A stretch of DNA of 64,000 nt from Glossina fuscipes. Taxonomy: Eukaryota > Arthropoda > Insecta > Diptera > Glossinidae. The notes beneath the pieces are model-generated. The model ran no database searches, was not told where the DNA came from, and was given only the letters and a program-made list of their open reading frames with translations. The stretch is from assembly GCF_014805625.2 (NCBI RefSeq), contig NW_023998414.1, positions 9,023,914 to 9,087,913 of the forward strand, written 5' to 3'. Both the position numbers and the translations under genes were made by a program. This document shows, piece by piece, positions 46,666 through 58,789 of this stretch; the stretch's first letter is position 1; the number at the start of each line of letters is the position of its first letter.

Positions 46666-49600
46666 TGATTTCCAAACGTTTAAGAATGTTAAGGCGCCGC
46701 ATGATGCAACTGCAAATTGTACTCGATATTTTCATAGGTGAAAGCGTAAAAACAAAAAAACAAAAAGATATACTTTGAGGCAGTTTTGCATTGTGTTGCT
46801 CGTAACGAGAATCCTTGGTAAGAATTAGCAAACATTTTGTTATTCAAAATATTCTTGCTCTGAATTATTCAACGGTATTCTTAAATGACGAGCTACAAAT
46901 AGCATGCTCCTTAAAATGGCTAAAGCTTTCAATTTTATTCTCTAAAAAGAACAAGTCTTTTCATGAATCTAACAAGCCGGCCAGACTGATGAACATCGCA
47001 ACATTAATGTTGAACTTTTTCAAAGTTATTTCAGTCTTTCCGATGCTTCAGATCTATTCGCGAACCTATCAAATATATCACGCATTTTCAAACTTTATTT
47101 ATCGTTTCTACTTTAATGACACGAGTGCCCTTTTAAATCCCATATACTGGGTATAAAAATTTTTTTCACAAATATACAAAGGAAAATGGATATGAAATAC
47201 CGAGAAAATAATAAAAATTTACTACTTACTAAACCACGTTTAATAATATTCATAAACACTTAACCGTACCCATATACCTTAAGCGTATCTAGATAGAAGA
47301 ATTTATAAGCATTTATAACAACTCAGCAACGAACAGTGTAGCTGTGTAGAAAATTTTAGTACAAGAAGAAAAGTCGCTGTTTATGACGTGTGTATGCGTT
47401 CAGGTTTTGGTATTTATATATAGCAATCTTGTAATTGCGACATAGACATATACGCACAAACCTACCGACTAGTTTAATATGTGGTATTATACTTATATGG
47501 CCACGTAAAAAGGGTTCAAGTTCACTTTCAACAGCCTTGGGGATTAAAAATATTTTTCAAGTTATTTGTGTGGGTAGGTGTTAAAAATAAAAGCCGGTGT
47601 TACTTTCAATATTTTCTCTTTATTTATTTATTCATTTATTTATTTAGTTTTTTTTTTTTTTTGCTTTTTTGCAAAATGTATGCATAAAAGTGAAATTTTG
47701 TTACTTTATCTCTTTATAAGTCTTTCGGGCTTTTCATGCAAAATTATTTAAAACTGAGTAAAAAAACAATTTCATTGCTTTTATGTATGTATAGATTGTA
47801 ATAGATTTAATTATTCATAGCATAAGCCTAAAGATATTTAGATTTTAATTTTTATGTCGCTCCAAATTGAAATATTAAACGTAAAGTGAAAAGTAAACAA
47901 TCGTTGCAATGATTGGAATATAGAACTCAAGAGATGTGTATCAAAATTAAATTTAAAAATGTCTAAAACATATCGTGATCTTAATGAATGCATGAACTCT
48001 TTCCTCCTTATGTTATATGAAATCGTCACTTCATGCGCATTCAAATTGAAGAAGAAAGAACTCACATGAAGATTAAAATTATTATAAAGATCTTACTATG
48101 AATAATGTCCGTCAGAAAGTATTCCAACTTTACATATAAATCTCTTGGATATGAAAAGAGTTGACTCGACAAAAAACAAAAACAAAAGAAAAAAAACATA
48201 TAAGAAAATGGAAATGACTTACTGCGACGACTAGAATGAATGAATATTTTCGTTAAAACTACTGTAGCGTGATGAGGTTTTTCTTATATGCCTTACTCTT
48301 TGATAGGCAAAACGATTTTAAAGAAGAAAATTTTAAAGGCTACAAAAAAAAGCATTACATGAAATAAGATCCATTTCTATTACAGCTACACTGTTAGTTT
48401 TAGGGAAAGAAATTTTCCAAATTTTGTATTCATATGCTCCCCGTTTTCTTCTGGGCAATGATTTTTTTTATTTATTAAATAATTTCACTTTTATTACTTT
48501 GATATTTCTCGAGTTATGCGTTATCTTCTCCATAGAAATCAGATGTCACAGGCATACAATTCGTTTGGTTCGCTTCAAAAGAGAAGAGAATTGCTTAGAC
48601 TAGTGCTCAGTTTCTCGGAACAGCATATAATTAATAAATTTGGAATCGCTGTTCAAACTCTGCTATAGAGTATAGGATACAGCAGTATATAGTTTACTCT
48701 GTAAATGTTCATCTATTCTATAGGTAGAGTAAGGACGATACACAATCAAATGTACGGGAAGTCATTCAACTAGTTACACAGCAAACGACAATCGTGCCTT
48801 CACTGAAAGCGAATAGCAAGCAATTCTGAACATTGTACAATAATCGAACTGAATTTCCTCTCTTTACAAATTATATCGCAACATAGCACTTAAGCAGCTA
48901 CGATATGTAAGCAACTTTGACTCTATTTGCTTAAGATCAATGCAGTTCGTTGTGTGTAGATGTTGACTTATTAAATTCTGTTTCGAGCACAAAGGAATTT
49001 AAAACGAACAAAGAACGCGATGATTCCGATTACCTGGATCACCAGCTGTAAGAGTTTTTTACTTTACGAAAAATTAATATAGATTGTCGATCGCTTTATC
49101 TATACATGGCCGATAAGGATAATTAAACGAAAGTCAAAGGTTTATGAGTTACGTTTAAGCGATAACTGGCATCGCATCGTTTGCAAGAAAATCCTACAAC
49201 TGAGGCAGGCCTAGAACAAACCTGGATTACCAATTATCGACCACCACGACTACTTCCTGAAGCCACCCACTTAGTGGTCAAGTTTCCATCCCGATTTGTT
49301 CGCCGCGACTCTGAATTTCCATACGCATTAAAAAATGTGCATGCAATGCGCTCGGAGCACATTGAAACACCTACGGTTATTATTTATGCATACGGATTAG
49401 TTCTGAAATGGGTATTATGATCTCATAGTTCCCATAGTTTTTAGACTGTAATCGTTTAGGATTATCGGCATTACGTATGCCATTCCACATCCTTGCATTC
49501 GGATTATCCATATATCTTTGATTGCCATTCAACTTTTCCTCCATGGATTCTAATGAAAGAAATATTTGCCCATTTTCATGTTAACTTTTGTGACGTTATA

Positions 49601-49725
49601 AGTACTAACTAGCTAACGAATCATTATTTTGGACTTAGAGGTACCCTGATAATCTAACTAACTGAAGGAAGAAGAAGAATGAAGAAACTGAAAAAAAAAT
49701 CGTTATACACTATACTTGAACTGAT

Positions 49726-49752
49726 AAACTAACTAACTAACTAACTAACTAA
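49726..49752. repeat. (AACT)n tetranucleotide microsatellite
   Basis: Six to seven ACTA/AACT units. Confidence 0.92.
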
Positions 49753-50670
49753 TGCATCCTTTTTAGGGATGGAGAAATGGACTGAAACTAAAACAACCCT
49801 TATATATATTATTTAAATTATTCCATATTCGAAGTTCTTGCAATAATATGTGTGAGCGCATTTTAACAAGTGAAGGTTACCTTCATTGTAATGTCATTGG
49901 TGCAAAGGTACTTTGATGGTTTTTATTATGATCGTTTGTTACAAATGAAATATAATTTAAAGAGACATACGCTGCACTCTTAGTAACATTTTAATAAAAT
50001 GTTTTATATATGTTAACGAAATCACTTCGAAACTTCTGAAAGCAAAAAGCGTAGGGCGAAGTAAGAAAACATTAGAATACTTAAATAACATATTTCAAGC
50101 GACAATGTATGGAAATTGTACGGAGGGTATTGTGCGAATAAATGAAATACTTGGAAAGACATTCAACTTAATAAAGTGATGGGGCGTTTAACTATTTGCA
50201 ATCATTTGGGAGGTGGATAATTTTCAAGATGTTGTTTAATGTGCGCTACAAAAAAAAAAATATATATATATATATATAAAAAATAAAAAAAATAAAAATT
50301 AAAGAATGAAAGCAAGAAAGAAAGAGAAAACACACAAAATGGCAATTACAGCATTTTAATGATACGTTCAAATGACAATTTCAAGGTAAACAAGTTTCGA
50401 ATTTCATCTAAATGAGTGCAAAAGAAAAAAAAAAAAAAAAATAGAAAAAAACAGAAGAAAATAGAGGAAAAGAATATAGAAAACTTTATCATGTTAACCG
50501 TTATTAATGTGTGCAAGTGGATGTGTTGATAGAGACAGCACATGCATGTGTATATATTGAGAGAGCACACGATATAACCGCAGTTAACACACATGGGATG
50601 TCGGTTCTGCCTATAAACAAGTGTTGGTTATATTTTTAATAGGTTTGCGGTTAGCTTTCAGTGTTTTAAA

Positions 50671-50690
50671 CGAAACGAAACGAAACGAAA
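50671..50690. repeat. (CGAAA)4 pentanucleotide repeat
   Basis: Four tandem CGAAA units. Confidence 0.9.
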
Positions 50691-51002
50691 GAATATTAGT
50701 GCCGCATACACTATACGCTTCCACGATAGCTACTAACACTTTTATGTTTGCAAGCAATATTCTATATAAAAATCTAAGTAAGACTTTCTTTCAGAGCACT
50801 AATACAATAAAATGTTTAGAGCAGAAATAGATAATAAACTCAGCCATAAATGTATTTTCTAAGTAGTTTATCTTCAGTATTCCACTTGAGTTATTCGCCT
50901 GATTTGTTTTAATGGAAATAAAACATAAGCAATTTGTTCAGCAATTTGTGCGGTCCTGCTCTTTATCAGTTGCCAAAAAAAAAAAAAAAATATAAATAAT
51001 AA

Positions 51003-51960
51003 TAACAATGATACTTAAGATAATTACATTTGGTCGTGACAGAGTCTTTTATACTCATCATCGTTATCCTGAAAAGGGCTGAAAAATGGGAAAGAGCTAA
51101 ATTTATCATATTTTCTAAAATTGGGCGGGTACGGCTCATTTTTTCTATTTTCAGAGTAAAATTGAAAATATATATGGCGTATGGGTTGCACTTTATGAGT
51201 AACAAGCAGAAAACACGAATAGCAAAAATGTTCTCAGTTTTTGTTTTATAGGGGTGTGGATGCTGTGGGCGTGTTCTTTAAACGATTCGCGTCTTTTTCG
51301 AATTTTTTTTCCGAATTTGAAGGCGATACCTTCATTTTTGCGGATGGCAGATTGCTTGCCGCTGATTCTCCCCAGTTCGACAGGTGGACAGATGGACAGA
51401 TGGATTGTAAATTTGAAACTGGCCAAGAATTAATATTCTTTATGGGATTTTCGAAATCTGCGCCTTCGCGTTACAATTGGTGTTGAAAAAAAAACTTAAA
51501 TTTTTATACACTATCGGTATCGCCCACGGCATATACGATTACATGTTTTGTAAATTTAGCTGCGGTAGATTAAGAGTAATAAGTAAAAAGAAAATTTGGT
51601 ATTCGTTTAGCAAAGTAGCGGCGTTCTGAATTCATGTGATACCGTGGACTTGTCCTTCAACAAATTGGGCCCATTTTCAATACCGATCTGCGTGCAAAAA
51701 ATTTCACTGTTTCTGCCAAACTTGGGGTTGAAAGCTTCATATTTGAGACCAAGCGAATGCTTACAACGGACATTAGATAGACGGACAGATTGAAATTCAG
51801 CGAGACCGGTACGCAGGTATGATTGAATCGATTCAGAATTTGACGCTGATCAGGAATATATATGCTTTGTGGGGTCTCTGAAGTTTCCTTCGAGGCGTTG
51901 CAAACGTTTTGACAAAACGAACGTACCCCTCATCCTTCAGCGGTGGGTGTGGAAATATAC
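51003..51960 (+). mobile_element. INE-1/DINE-1-like composite dispersed repeat, copy 2
   Basis: Same order of motifs as 8736-9505: GAGTCTTTTATACTCATCAT near the 5' end, GGGCGGGTACGG followed by CTATTTTCAGAGTAAAATTG, a GACAGATGGACAGATGG block (about 51387-51404), then GGCCAAGAATTAATATTC. The second half follows with ACACTATCGGTATCG, CAATACCGATCTGCGTG, a GACGGACAGATTG block (51780-51793), GATTCAGAATTTGACGCTGA, GAATATATATGCTTTGTGGG and GTTGCAAACGTTTTGACAAA, ending near TCCTTCAGCGGTGGGTGTGG. This 3' half parallels that of Drosophila INE-1, which has 'tatactttatggggtc' and 'cttcc' motifs. Open frames on both strands here belong to the repeat. Confidence 0.78.
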
Positions 51961-54165
51961 AATTTACTTAATACTTTACTTTACTTATAATATTTATTTT
52001 TTGTGGCTGATTTTTTTTATGTTTGTGCAGGTGGTGTAGGATATTTTTACCGTTACATCTTCTGGATTGTCTGAGTAATGGGTGAAAAACCGAAAAACCA
52101 CTCTATGATATTACAAAAATGAAATCCAAGTTAAATATCAATTAATTAAGGTCTTGCTTGATAACGTTTAGTTCACTGTTTAAAGTATGTATGTAAGTAT
52201 TCACTATTTCTCAGTACGAAGACGCAATTATTGTGTTTCTACGAGATTTGATATTAAACCCTAACACCTAACGAATGTGAGCAATAAAGGGAGAGATAGG
52301 TAGAATATTTCACGGCATCAAATACACACGCGTACACGCGTACACTTATTCATGTTGTGTATGAACTTTAAAGCTCTTTAAAAAGGATTTCAATTATTAT
52401 GAATGCAAATAAAAAAAAAAAAAATTAAAGTAAGCCATTTAATGTAATTAAAGCAAAAAAAAATCCCAAGTATTGTCTAAAGTAAGTTTTAAACGCAAAG
52501 TGATTGAAAAAATCAATATAAACTTCCTGTATTTACTAGTGACTTCAAGTAGACCTTGAACGAAATTGCGATTGAAAATGTCTTTGATGAATATTTTGGT
52601 CATGTTGATTCTAGTAAGCATGGCCGTACTATTCCATTGATGAAATTTTAAAATACCTTACCTTTCTTTTTTGTGTCTGTGTGTGTGTGTGTGTGTGTTT
52701 TTTTTTTTTTGGGAGGGGGTTTCATTTCGATCCTTCATTTAGTTTAACAGTTTAAGGTAAACGAACATATACCACCTGCCGTTAAAGTATTAATATGAAA
52801 TATAATGAAATATATTTATGAAACAGTGTGCGTGTAAGGTATTATGCAGCTGAAATTGCTTTCATATACCCTTTCATACGTTTTACACGCTTAACTAAGT
52901 TTCAAAGTTTGTGTAAGCAATAAGTAAGTATTCCTCATATAAAATCAATACTTACAATATATCGTTGAGTTATATAATACAAAAAATAAAAAAAAAAATA
53001 AAAAAAATGTAATTAATTTTTATATCAATTTTCAAAACAAATCAATAAATAGAGAAAACAAAGGAGGGAAAAAATGAAGGAAGACGTTCACCTAGAGGCC
53101 AGTTACAGTGATGGAAAATATCCGTGCCCCTGTGCTGAGACATCTAACATCTTTTTCTTCCATCAAACGCTTGACATACATTTCTTTTGTATAGTAGCAA
53201 ATATGCTAAAATTGACAAGTTTAATCTATGTGAGTTTAACCCAGAAAACTTAGCAAAATCGCTGAATTGCTTAAATATGAAAGCTATGAATCCCGTTACA
53301 TATATAACTAGTAATCAATAAGAGTTTTTCACTGATATATCCTATGCAGAGCATGCAGAGGTATTTTAAATTTGCTTCGTTTGATGTTCTTAAGCATTGA
53401 GGCAAATAAAATTCATTTAGGGTACACCGGACTTATCCATACCTTCGCAACATTGAACAATACAGATCGAGGATCCAATCAGAAGCCCATATATGTATAT
53501 ACATATACATATATGTAAGCTATATAAGATTCTGATTCCATATAGGTAATCCCTTCAGCTATTATTCAGATGTATATATATCATTATATAGCATTTCCGA
53601 TTACTGATGCATATTTCGTATTGTTACAACAACAACAGCATTAGTTTCATTTATTATTACGTATGAAAACAAATTTTGGTAATCAATTAAGTCCAAGTCA
53701 ATAAAACTTTTTATCATTGAAAAAAAAAAAATAAAAATAATTTAAATTCTCTACTTATGCATATACAGGCGCATAGCAAAAACTAATACGCACCCATTTT
53801 CACAAGTTCAGTAAACAGAGAACAGGAAAATAATTTAATAACATATTATGGTTAGCCATGAAAATGCTTCAAAGCCACAAATCTCAGTTGTAAATGGCTT
53901 TAAAACAAAATACAAACAAATAAAAATATTTTAATACCTTGATTAGAAAAAAAAGACATTTTTAATTCGTTATTCACATTTGTTTCGAGTCTTTGTTCAT
54001 ATTTATAGAAATGCAACCAAAGCAATTAAATTAAATTTTATAAACATAAACTGAATACTGACTGATTTTATGGTTTTCACATAATATATTTTCCGTGCGC
54101 CTTAACCAACCAAAAGGCATAAATGTTTCCATATTGAGTTTGTTACAATTCGAAATCAATTTATT
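51961..54165. other. AT-rich non-coding stretch
   Basis: A (GT)n tract followed by T12 at 52676-52712, ACACGCGTAC units near 52325-52345, and A-rich runs around 52980-53010. No gene is seen. Confidence 0.4.
52676..52698. repeat. (GT)n microsatellite
   Basis: About eleven GT units, followed directly by a poly(T) run. Confidence 0.92.
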
Positions 54166-54169
54166 ATAT

Positions 54170-54480
54170 GCTACATCAGTTGTGGATTTTAAATAGACCT
54201 ATCTTTTATATTATAGCGATGAATTCAGAATCACCTTCTGAATCACTTCAGTCATCAATCAATTCATTTAGAATTACTTTTCGAATCGATCTAAGCTTGT
54301 CTGTCCCTCTGTCCGCCTTATATTCTTCTCATCAACTTAAAGTTCTCAGATTTTTAAATATTTGAAGGACGTGCTTGCGCCCAAAAACGAATGCTATAAA
54401 AAATGGCTCGGATTGAAACACTTTTCCGACCGCTTGCCGTATAACTTTGTTAAGCGGAATGGTGTAGGGTAATAGTGGTT
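54170..54480 (-). repeat. Family-B INE-1-like repeat fragment, reverse
   Basis: GTCTGTCCCTCTGTCCGCC (54299) is the reverse complement of the GGAC-type block, with CTTCTGAATCACTTCAG and CGAATCGATCTAAGCTTG on its 3' side (compare AAGCTTGGATCGTTTCAGAA at 61339). The other side is diverged. Confidence 0.55.
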
Positions 54481-54762
54481 TAACAGTATTTTTACATTTT
54501 TTTATCACTTTACATTCTTACTTCTATCCTTTATTCGTTCGCCTTATGCCTTCGTACTTCTATGACAGATCCTCAGGCTTGATGCATAAAGGTGCATGCA
54601 AGACTAACATAACCTCACATTATTATTACGAAGTAATCCGTAAAGAATTCAATTTTGAAACTTCACAACAAATCTGTCTGTCAGATTAGTAAGTACATCT
54701 TGCAAACAATATATGATCCCAATGAGACGCAACTCATTTATTTTACTATATAAATGACTTTC

Positions 54763-54782
54763 ATATATATATATATATATAT
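54763..54782. repeat. (AT)n microsatellite
   Basis: About ten AT units. Confidence 0.85.
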
Positions 54783-54850
54783 GTCTTTTTGTAAGACGAT
54801 GTTCCGCATTTTCCTTAAGAAGAACATAGATCAAGTGTAGACAAGTTAAA

Positions 54851-55195
54851 ACGTAGCAATGTGCTAGAGCCCATCATTCATCACTTCGTTTAGTATGATT
54901 TTTCAAAATAAAACCATATATGGAAAGTGTTCGAAAAAGTAGTGGAATCGTAAACTTTTGCGATAGCGTTCGTCCTTCAGATAAAACATGTCAATGTATT
55001 AAACAACATCAAAATTTTGCAAACATTTTCCAACCGTAAGTTGAACGCAAACGGACAGTTGGACAGACGGACCAGCAAGCTTAGAGCCTTTGCAATATAA
55101 AAGCTGGGTCTATTATCTCAAGACCCCCTAGATGCTGTACACATTGGCATAAACTTTATATATTCTTGTACCACAACGGAAGTAGGGTATAACAA
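54851..55195 (+). mobile_element. Family-B INE-1-like repeat, central and 3' part
   Basis: CATCACTTCGTTTAGTATG (54879), GCGTTCGTCCTTCAGATAAA (54966) and CCGTAAGTTGAACGCAAACG, followed by a GGACAGTTGGACAGACGGAC block (55052-55071). The 3' half has GGGTCTATTATCTCAAGACC, CATAAACTTTATATATTC, TTGTACCACAACGG and GGGTATAACAAAC, which looks like a complete 3' end. Confidence 0.65.
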
Positions 55196-55199
55196 ACTT

Positions 55200-58100
55200 T
55201 ACGTACATATGTACTCCTACGCATAACATGCTGCCCGTATGTTAAAAAAAGTTTATAATTAAGCGCTTACACCACCACAAAATTTACTAGATTTTAAAGT
55301 AGTTAAATAAAACCAAAAATAGTATAATTGAATAAATAATGTCTAAAACAGTTGTGGTTTCTGTTTGCTGGGATTTTGCTTTGATCCCATAGCAAATATT
55401 ATTTATATAAATTAAAATCCACGTTTGATGGTATAATGAGGAGAAGCATAAAAATTTAAAAATCCAGATAAATACGTTTTTCTCGATTAGAAGAATTTTC
55501 GTTATTTAATAACTCCGACCGCTTGCAATAGCGGAATGTAAGCGTTTGACTTAAATTTCTATCTACTTTACGAGAATCAATTGAATGACATACGGCTTGC
55601 AAGGCTTTCATTGAAGTGGAAATTCGAGTCTCAAAAAGGAGAAAACGCACACAAAGACCAATAGCAGGTAAGTAAGTACAAAGCTTTTTTAAACATAATC
55701 GATGGGTGTTTGGTTACAAACCCTTGTATATATCACAATCGCATTGGTGGACTGCATATTGACACAGATTGACATTCTGAATCCATGACATTGAAGCATC
55801 AGTTCCTTGACTCTGTCATCGAACGCCACTAAGCGTTCAACGGAATCTTTCATTGCTCTATGGCGTTTTTTATTTATTTTTTTTTAAACTTTGAAAATTA
55901 TATACTAATGTTTTCCATATAGAAAATGCATTGTGATCCATTTAAAGATTTACCGCGAATTTAAGTTCGTTTAAGAATTTACGCTCGTGAGTTGCTGGCT
56001 AACTAAACTCAGGAAATTCAAGATATTTCGCGTAAACAAGCAAGTGGTGGTAAATTTTAATAGATGTCAACCTTCCATCAAACATCTATCTAGCGATTCT
56101 AAAAGATCGTAACGAATGACTATTAATCGATTTAGATTAAATCACTATACATATTATATACGGATATGAATTCTTCTCACATAAGATGAAAGAAAAATGA
56201 ACGTTTGTTTATTAGGAGCAGAAGGGTCCATTAACGCTTCTAAGAGAGTTCCGAATGCAACTTGAGATTGCAACTTGATTGAGATTTGATTTGAGTAATC
56301 TGACGGGCGTAGATTTACGTTTGCCAAAAATATCCATATACCTAATAGATATTCACTCAGGCGTTGTCATCGTTTACAAGCACTTGCTTAAAAAGGAATA
56401 CTTTGGCTTATGGTTGTAACAGTTTTATAAAACCCAATAATAATTGCTATTATGGTTGGCATATAAAGTCATAATTTCCTCTCTTCATCATAATCTTTGC
56501 GGTCTGTACGTCTCCAAACAATTGAATAGTCTTTGGTTTTCAGGTGTTGCAAGCAAGATAGTAAAATTCGTATATCCGTACGCCGTGATGATGGACAAAA
56601 AACTAAAACCTTCTTTTTATAAAATAAGTTTATTTATTCATTCTCTTTTGCTCCTTACATTTATGCATACGTTTGCATAAATTATTATGCGATGTGTGCT
56701 CGCATATGTAATCTTTACTTTACTAAACTTGACAAGTTGTTGTTATTATTATTATTATTATTTTTTTTTTTTAATAATTTTTTTTACTTAGATTTTGTTT
56801 ACATATGCGCCCCTAGATTGCATAACGTGTCTATAAGTTTTTGCGTAGCAAACTAGTTTTGTTGGAAGTTTTCATTAATCTATCATCAAATTATTCTACT
56901 ATCCGCCATTGTTCTTGAAGCTCAACAATGTTTTTTTAACGAAGTTAACGTAAGAGAATGCGCAGTTTTTGATGTTCTGGGAATGAGAATATGAAAAGAC
57001 GTCCGAAAGATGCTGCAAAAATCTTAGGGTTTTTTAAAGTTTTATAAAAACTATTTCAACGCCGGCGATATTCGTACGATTTTTGCCGGCTAAAGCCGGA
57101 CAATGTCAGATTACCTTCGGTATGTTTAGGTGGAAACTTTTTGGATTTGACTGCACACCCTTGGCTTATAAGTCGCGAGAGTGTGTCCATCCCGAGAGTG
57201 TGTCTTGTTACCCTTTAGCATAGGCGAAAAGTGGCCTGTGCAGGTACCTGTATGGCAAGCGCCATAATTCGTTATTCGACGGCGGCAAAAATAATGTTGA
57301 GAATTTTTTTTTGTTTTAAAACGGGCATAAGAATCTATACATCGTATGAAGTCCATTTTATATTCAATATTTAGTGCTTAAGTAAACAACTCAATCAATA
57401 TAATTGCGGAATATTTTCTATGCCGCATAACTTGGGGTATCGGGTTTCTTCGAATGTATGTGGCACACAGATTGACTAAAAACAGATCCACATCTTATCG
57501 TACTGATCGAATCATCGATCATTTTTGGTATCAATTTAACCTTATCTGTCTACTTACGTAATTTTTCTCTCAACACACAGACCACCGTTTTGAAGGTATT
57601 ATGTCGAAATTTAATGAATGATAGGTGTAGTCCAACAGCGAAACCTTAAAATAGTTCGTATCGGAACCATGTATCGTCATATTTTCAATAGACGTCATAT
57701 GAATAATTGCATTAATCGAAATGGTTAGGCCCCTGGACCCATTATAATGCTTGTACTTATTTAATATTGTATGGAAATGTGAACGACAACCACGTTGAAA
57801 GTTTCTTATCGCGTAAGTTGCGTACAAAATAATATATGAGAGTACGAGTGCATTTACTGATTACAATTGTAATAAAACACAGTTGCCGCGAACATGCACT
57901 CACGGCTTAAATCCCTGCCTTTATTCCCAGAATTCTTTTCAGTTCTAATAACTGATTTCATTTTTATCTTTTTTTTTTAAATAAAAATTGTAATTTTTGT
58001 TGAAAACCAGGAAATAATAAATTAAACTTTAATGTTTGTTTTTTACATAGAATTAGTCACATCCTTGAGCTTATCTCCGGTCAAGAGAATAGCTGTTAGG

Positions 58101-58635
58101 TCCGAGAAGGATAAAACGGAATTGAAACGATTTCTAATAACATTACATCTTTTTGCATTTATTGGTTAGATAGGAGTTGCACAATATGTCCGCGAATTCT
58201 TACCTCATGCTGTGTTGTTGCTTTGGCACCAACATGGAATTCTTGATTCCACCCCTCACATCTACTTAGTTTTTGATAATTCTCAAAGCTTCTTCTGGAG
58301 TACTGTGATAATGAAGAAAGACTTTATCAGTAATTACTTCGTTGGCTATAGTCGGTCATTGACTAAGGCGACTTGGTACCTTAATCAAATGCAATTCGTT
58401 AACTGAAGAGCGGACCGATAGACGTTGGAAACACCGAGCTTAGGTAGAATTCAGTTGAAGAGCAAACTTACCGTTACTTACGAGGTCTATCAAATGATAA
58501 CCTCTTCGTGTGCTTTATTCACTTGCTTTGCAAATTGCTTATAGAAAAGTTGAACAAAGGCGAAAAAGAGCTTTTACGGCAGTTTAAACTTTTTCGAAAA
58601 ATTCAAATTATGCTAAAGAACGGCCATATCTGATT
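55200..58635. other. AT-rich non-coding stretch with one GC-richer patch
   Basis: The patch at about 57050-57300 is less AT-rich (CGCCGGCGATATTC, GCCGGCTAAAGCCGGAC, CGACGGCGGCAAAA) and carries a 76-codon minus-strand frame rich in Cys/His/Thr without a match I know. A TTATTA/T-run lies at 56740-56771. No exon is called. Confidence 0.4.
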
Positions 58636-58640
58636 CAAAG

Positions 58641-58715
58641 TTGTCGTATAGCCAAGTAGTTAAGAAGCTCGATGTTCAAATCGCGCTACCCGGGTTCAAT
58701 TCCCAGCAGGGCAGT
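58641..58715 (+). pseudogene. tRNA-like sequence with boxes A and B (SINE head or tRNA pseudogene)
   Basis: TATAGCCAAGTAGTTAAGAA resembles a D-arm/box A, ATGTTCAAATCGCG an anticodon arm, and ACCCGGGTTCAATTCCCAGC a T-arm with a canonical box B (GGGTTCAATTCC). In the T-stem, four of five pairs form, but the acceptor ends do not pair (TTGTCGT against CAGGGCA), so a working tRNA is unlikely. It is followed by about 40 bp of non-tRNA sequence and a GTTGTTGGTGTTGGTGCTGG tract (58757-58776), the head-body-repeat layout of a tRNA-derived SINE. Confidence 0.55.
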
Positions 58716-58785
58716 GTTACGCTGCATGTATAGTCGCGGCAAGACCAGGGAGTTTTTGTTGTTGGTGTTGGTGCTGGTGTATGAT
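58641..58785 (+). mobile_element. Candidate tRNA-derived SINE
   Basis: The tRNA-like head (58641-58715), a short body (CGCTGCATGTATAGTCGCGG and onward) and a GTTGGT simple tail fit a short SINE. Without a second copy in this window the family and limits cannot be proved. Confidence 0.35.
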
Positions 58786-58789
58786 AAAT

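Larger units (their letters stand above)
46832..51002. other. AT-rich non-coding stretch
   Basis: Contains TTTA units and a T-run near 47620-47662, an ACTA microsatellite, a CGAAA pentanucleotide repeat, and A-runs near 50249-50258, 50426-50440 and 50976-50990. The open frame at 49181-49420 is discussed in findings. No exon is called. Confidence 0.4.
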
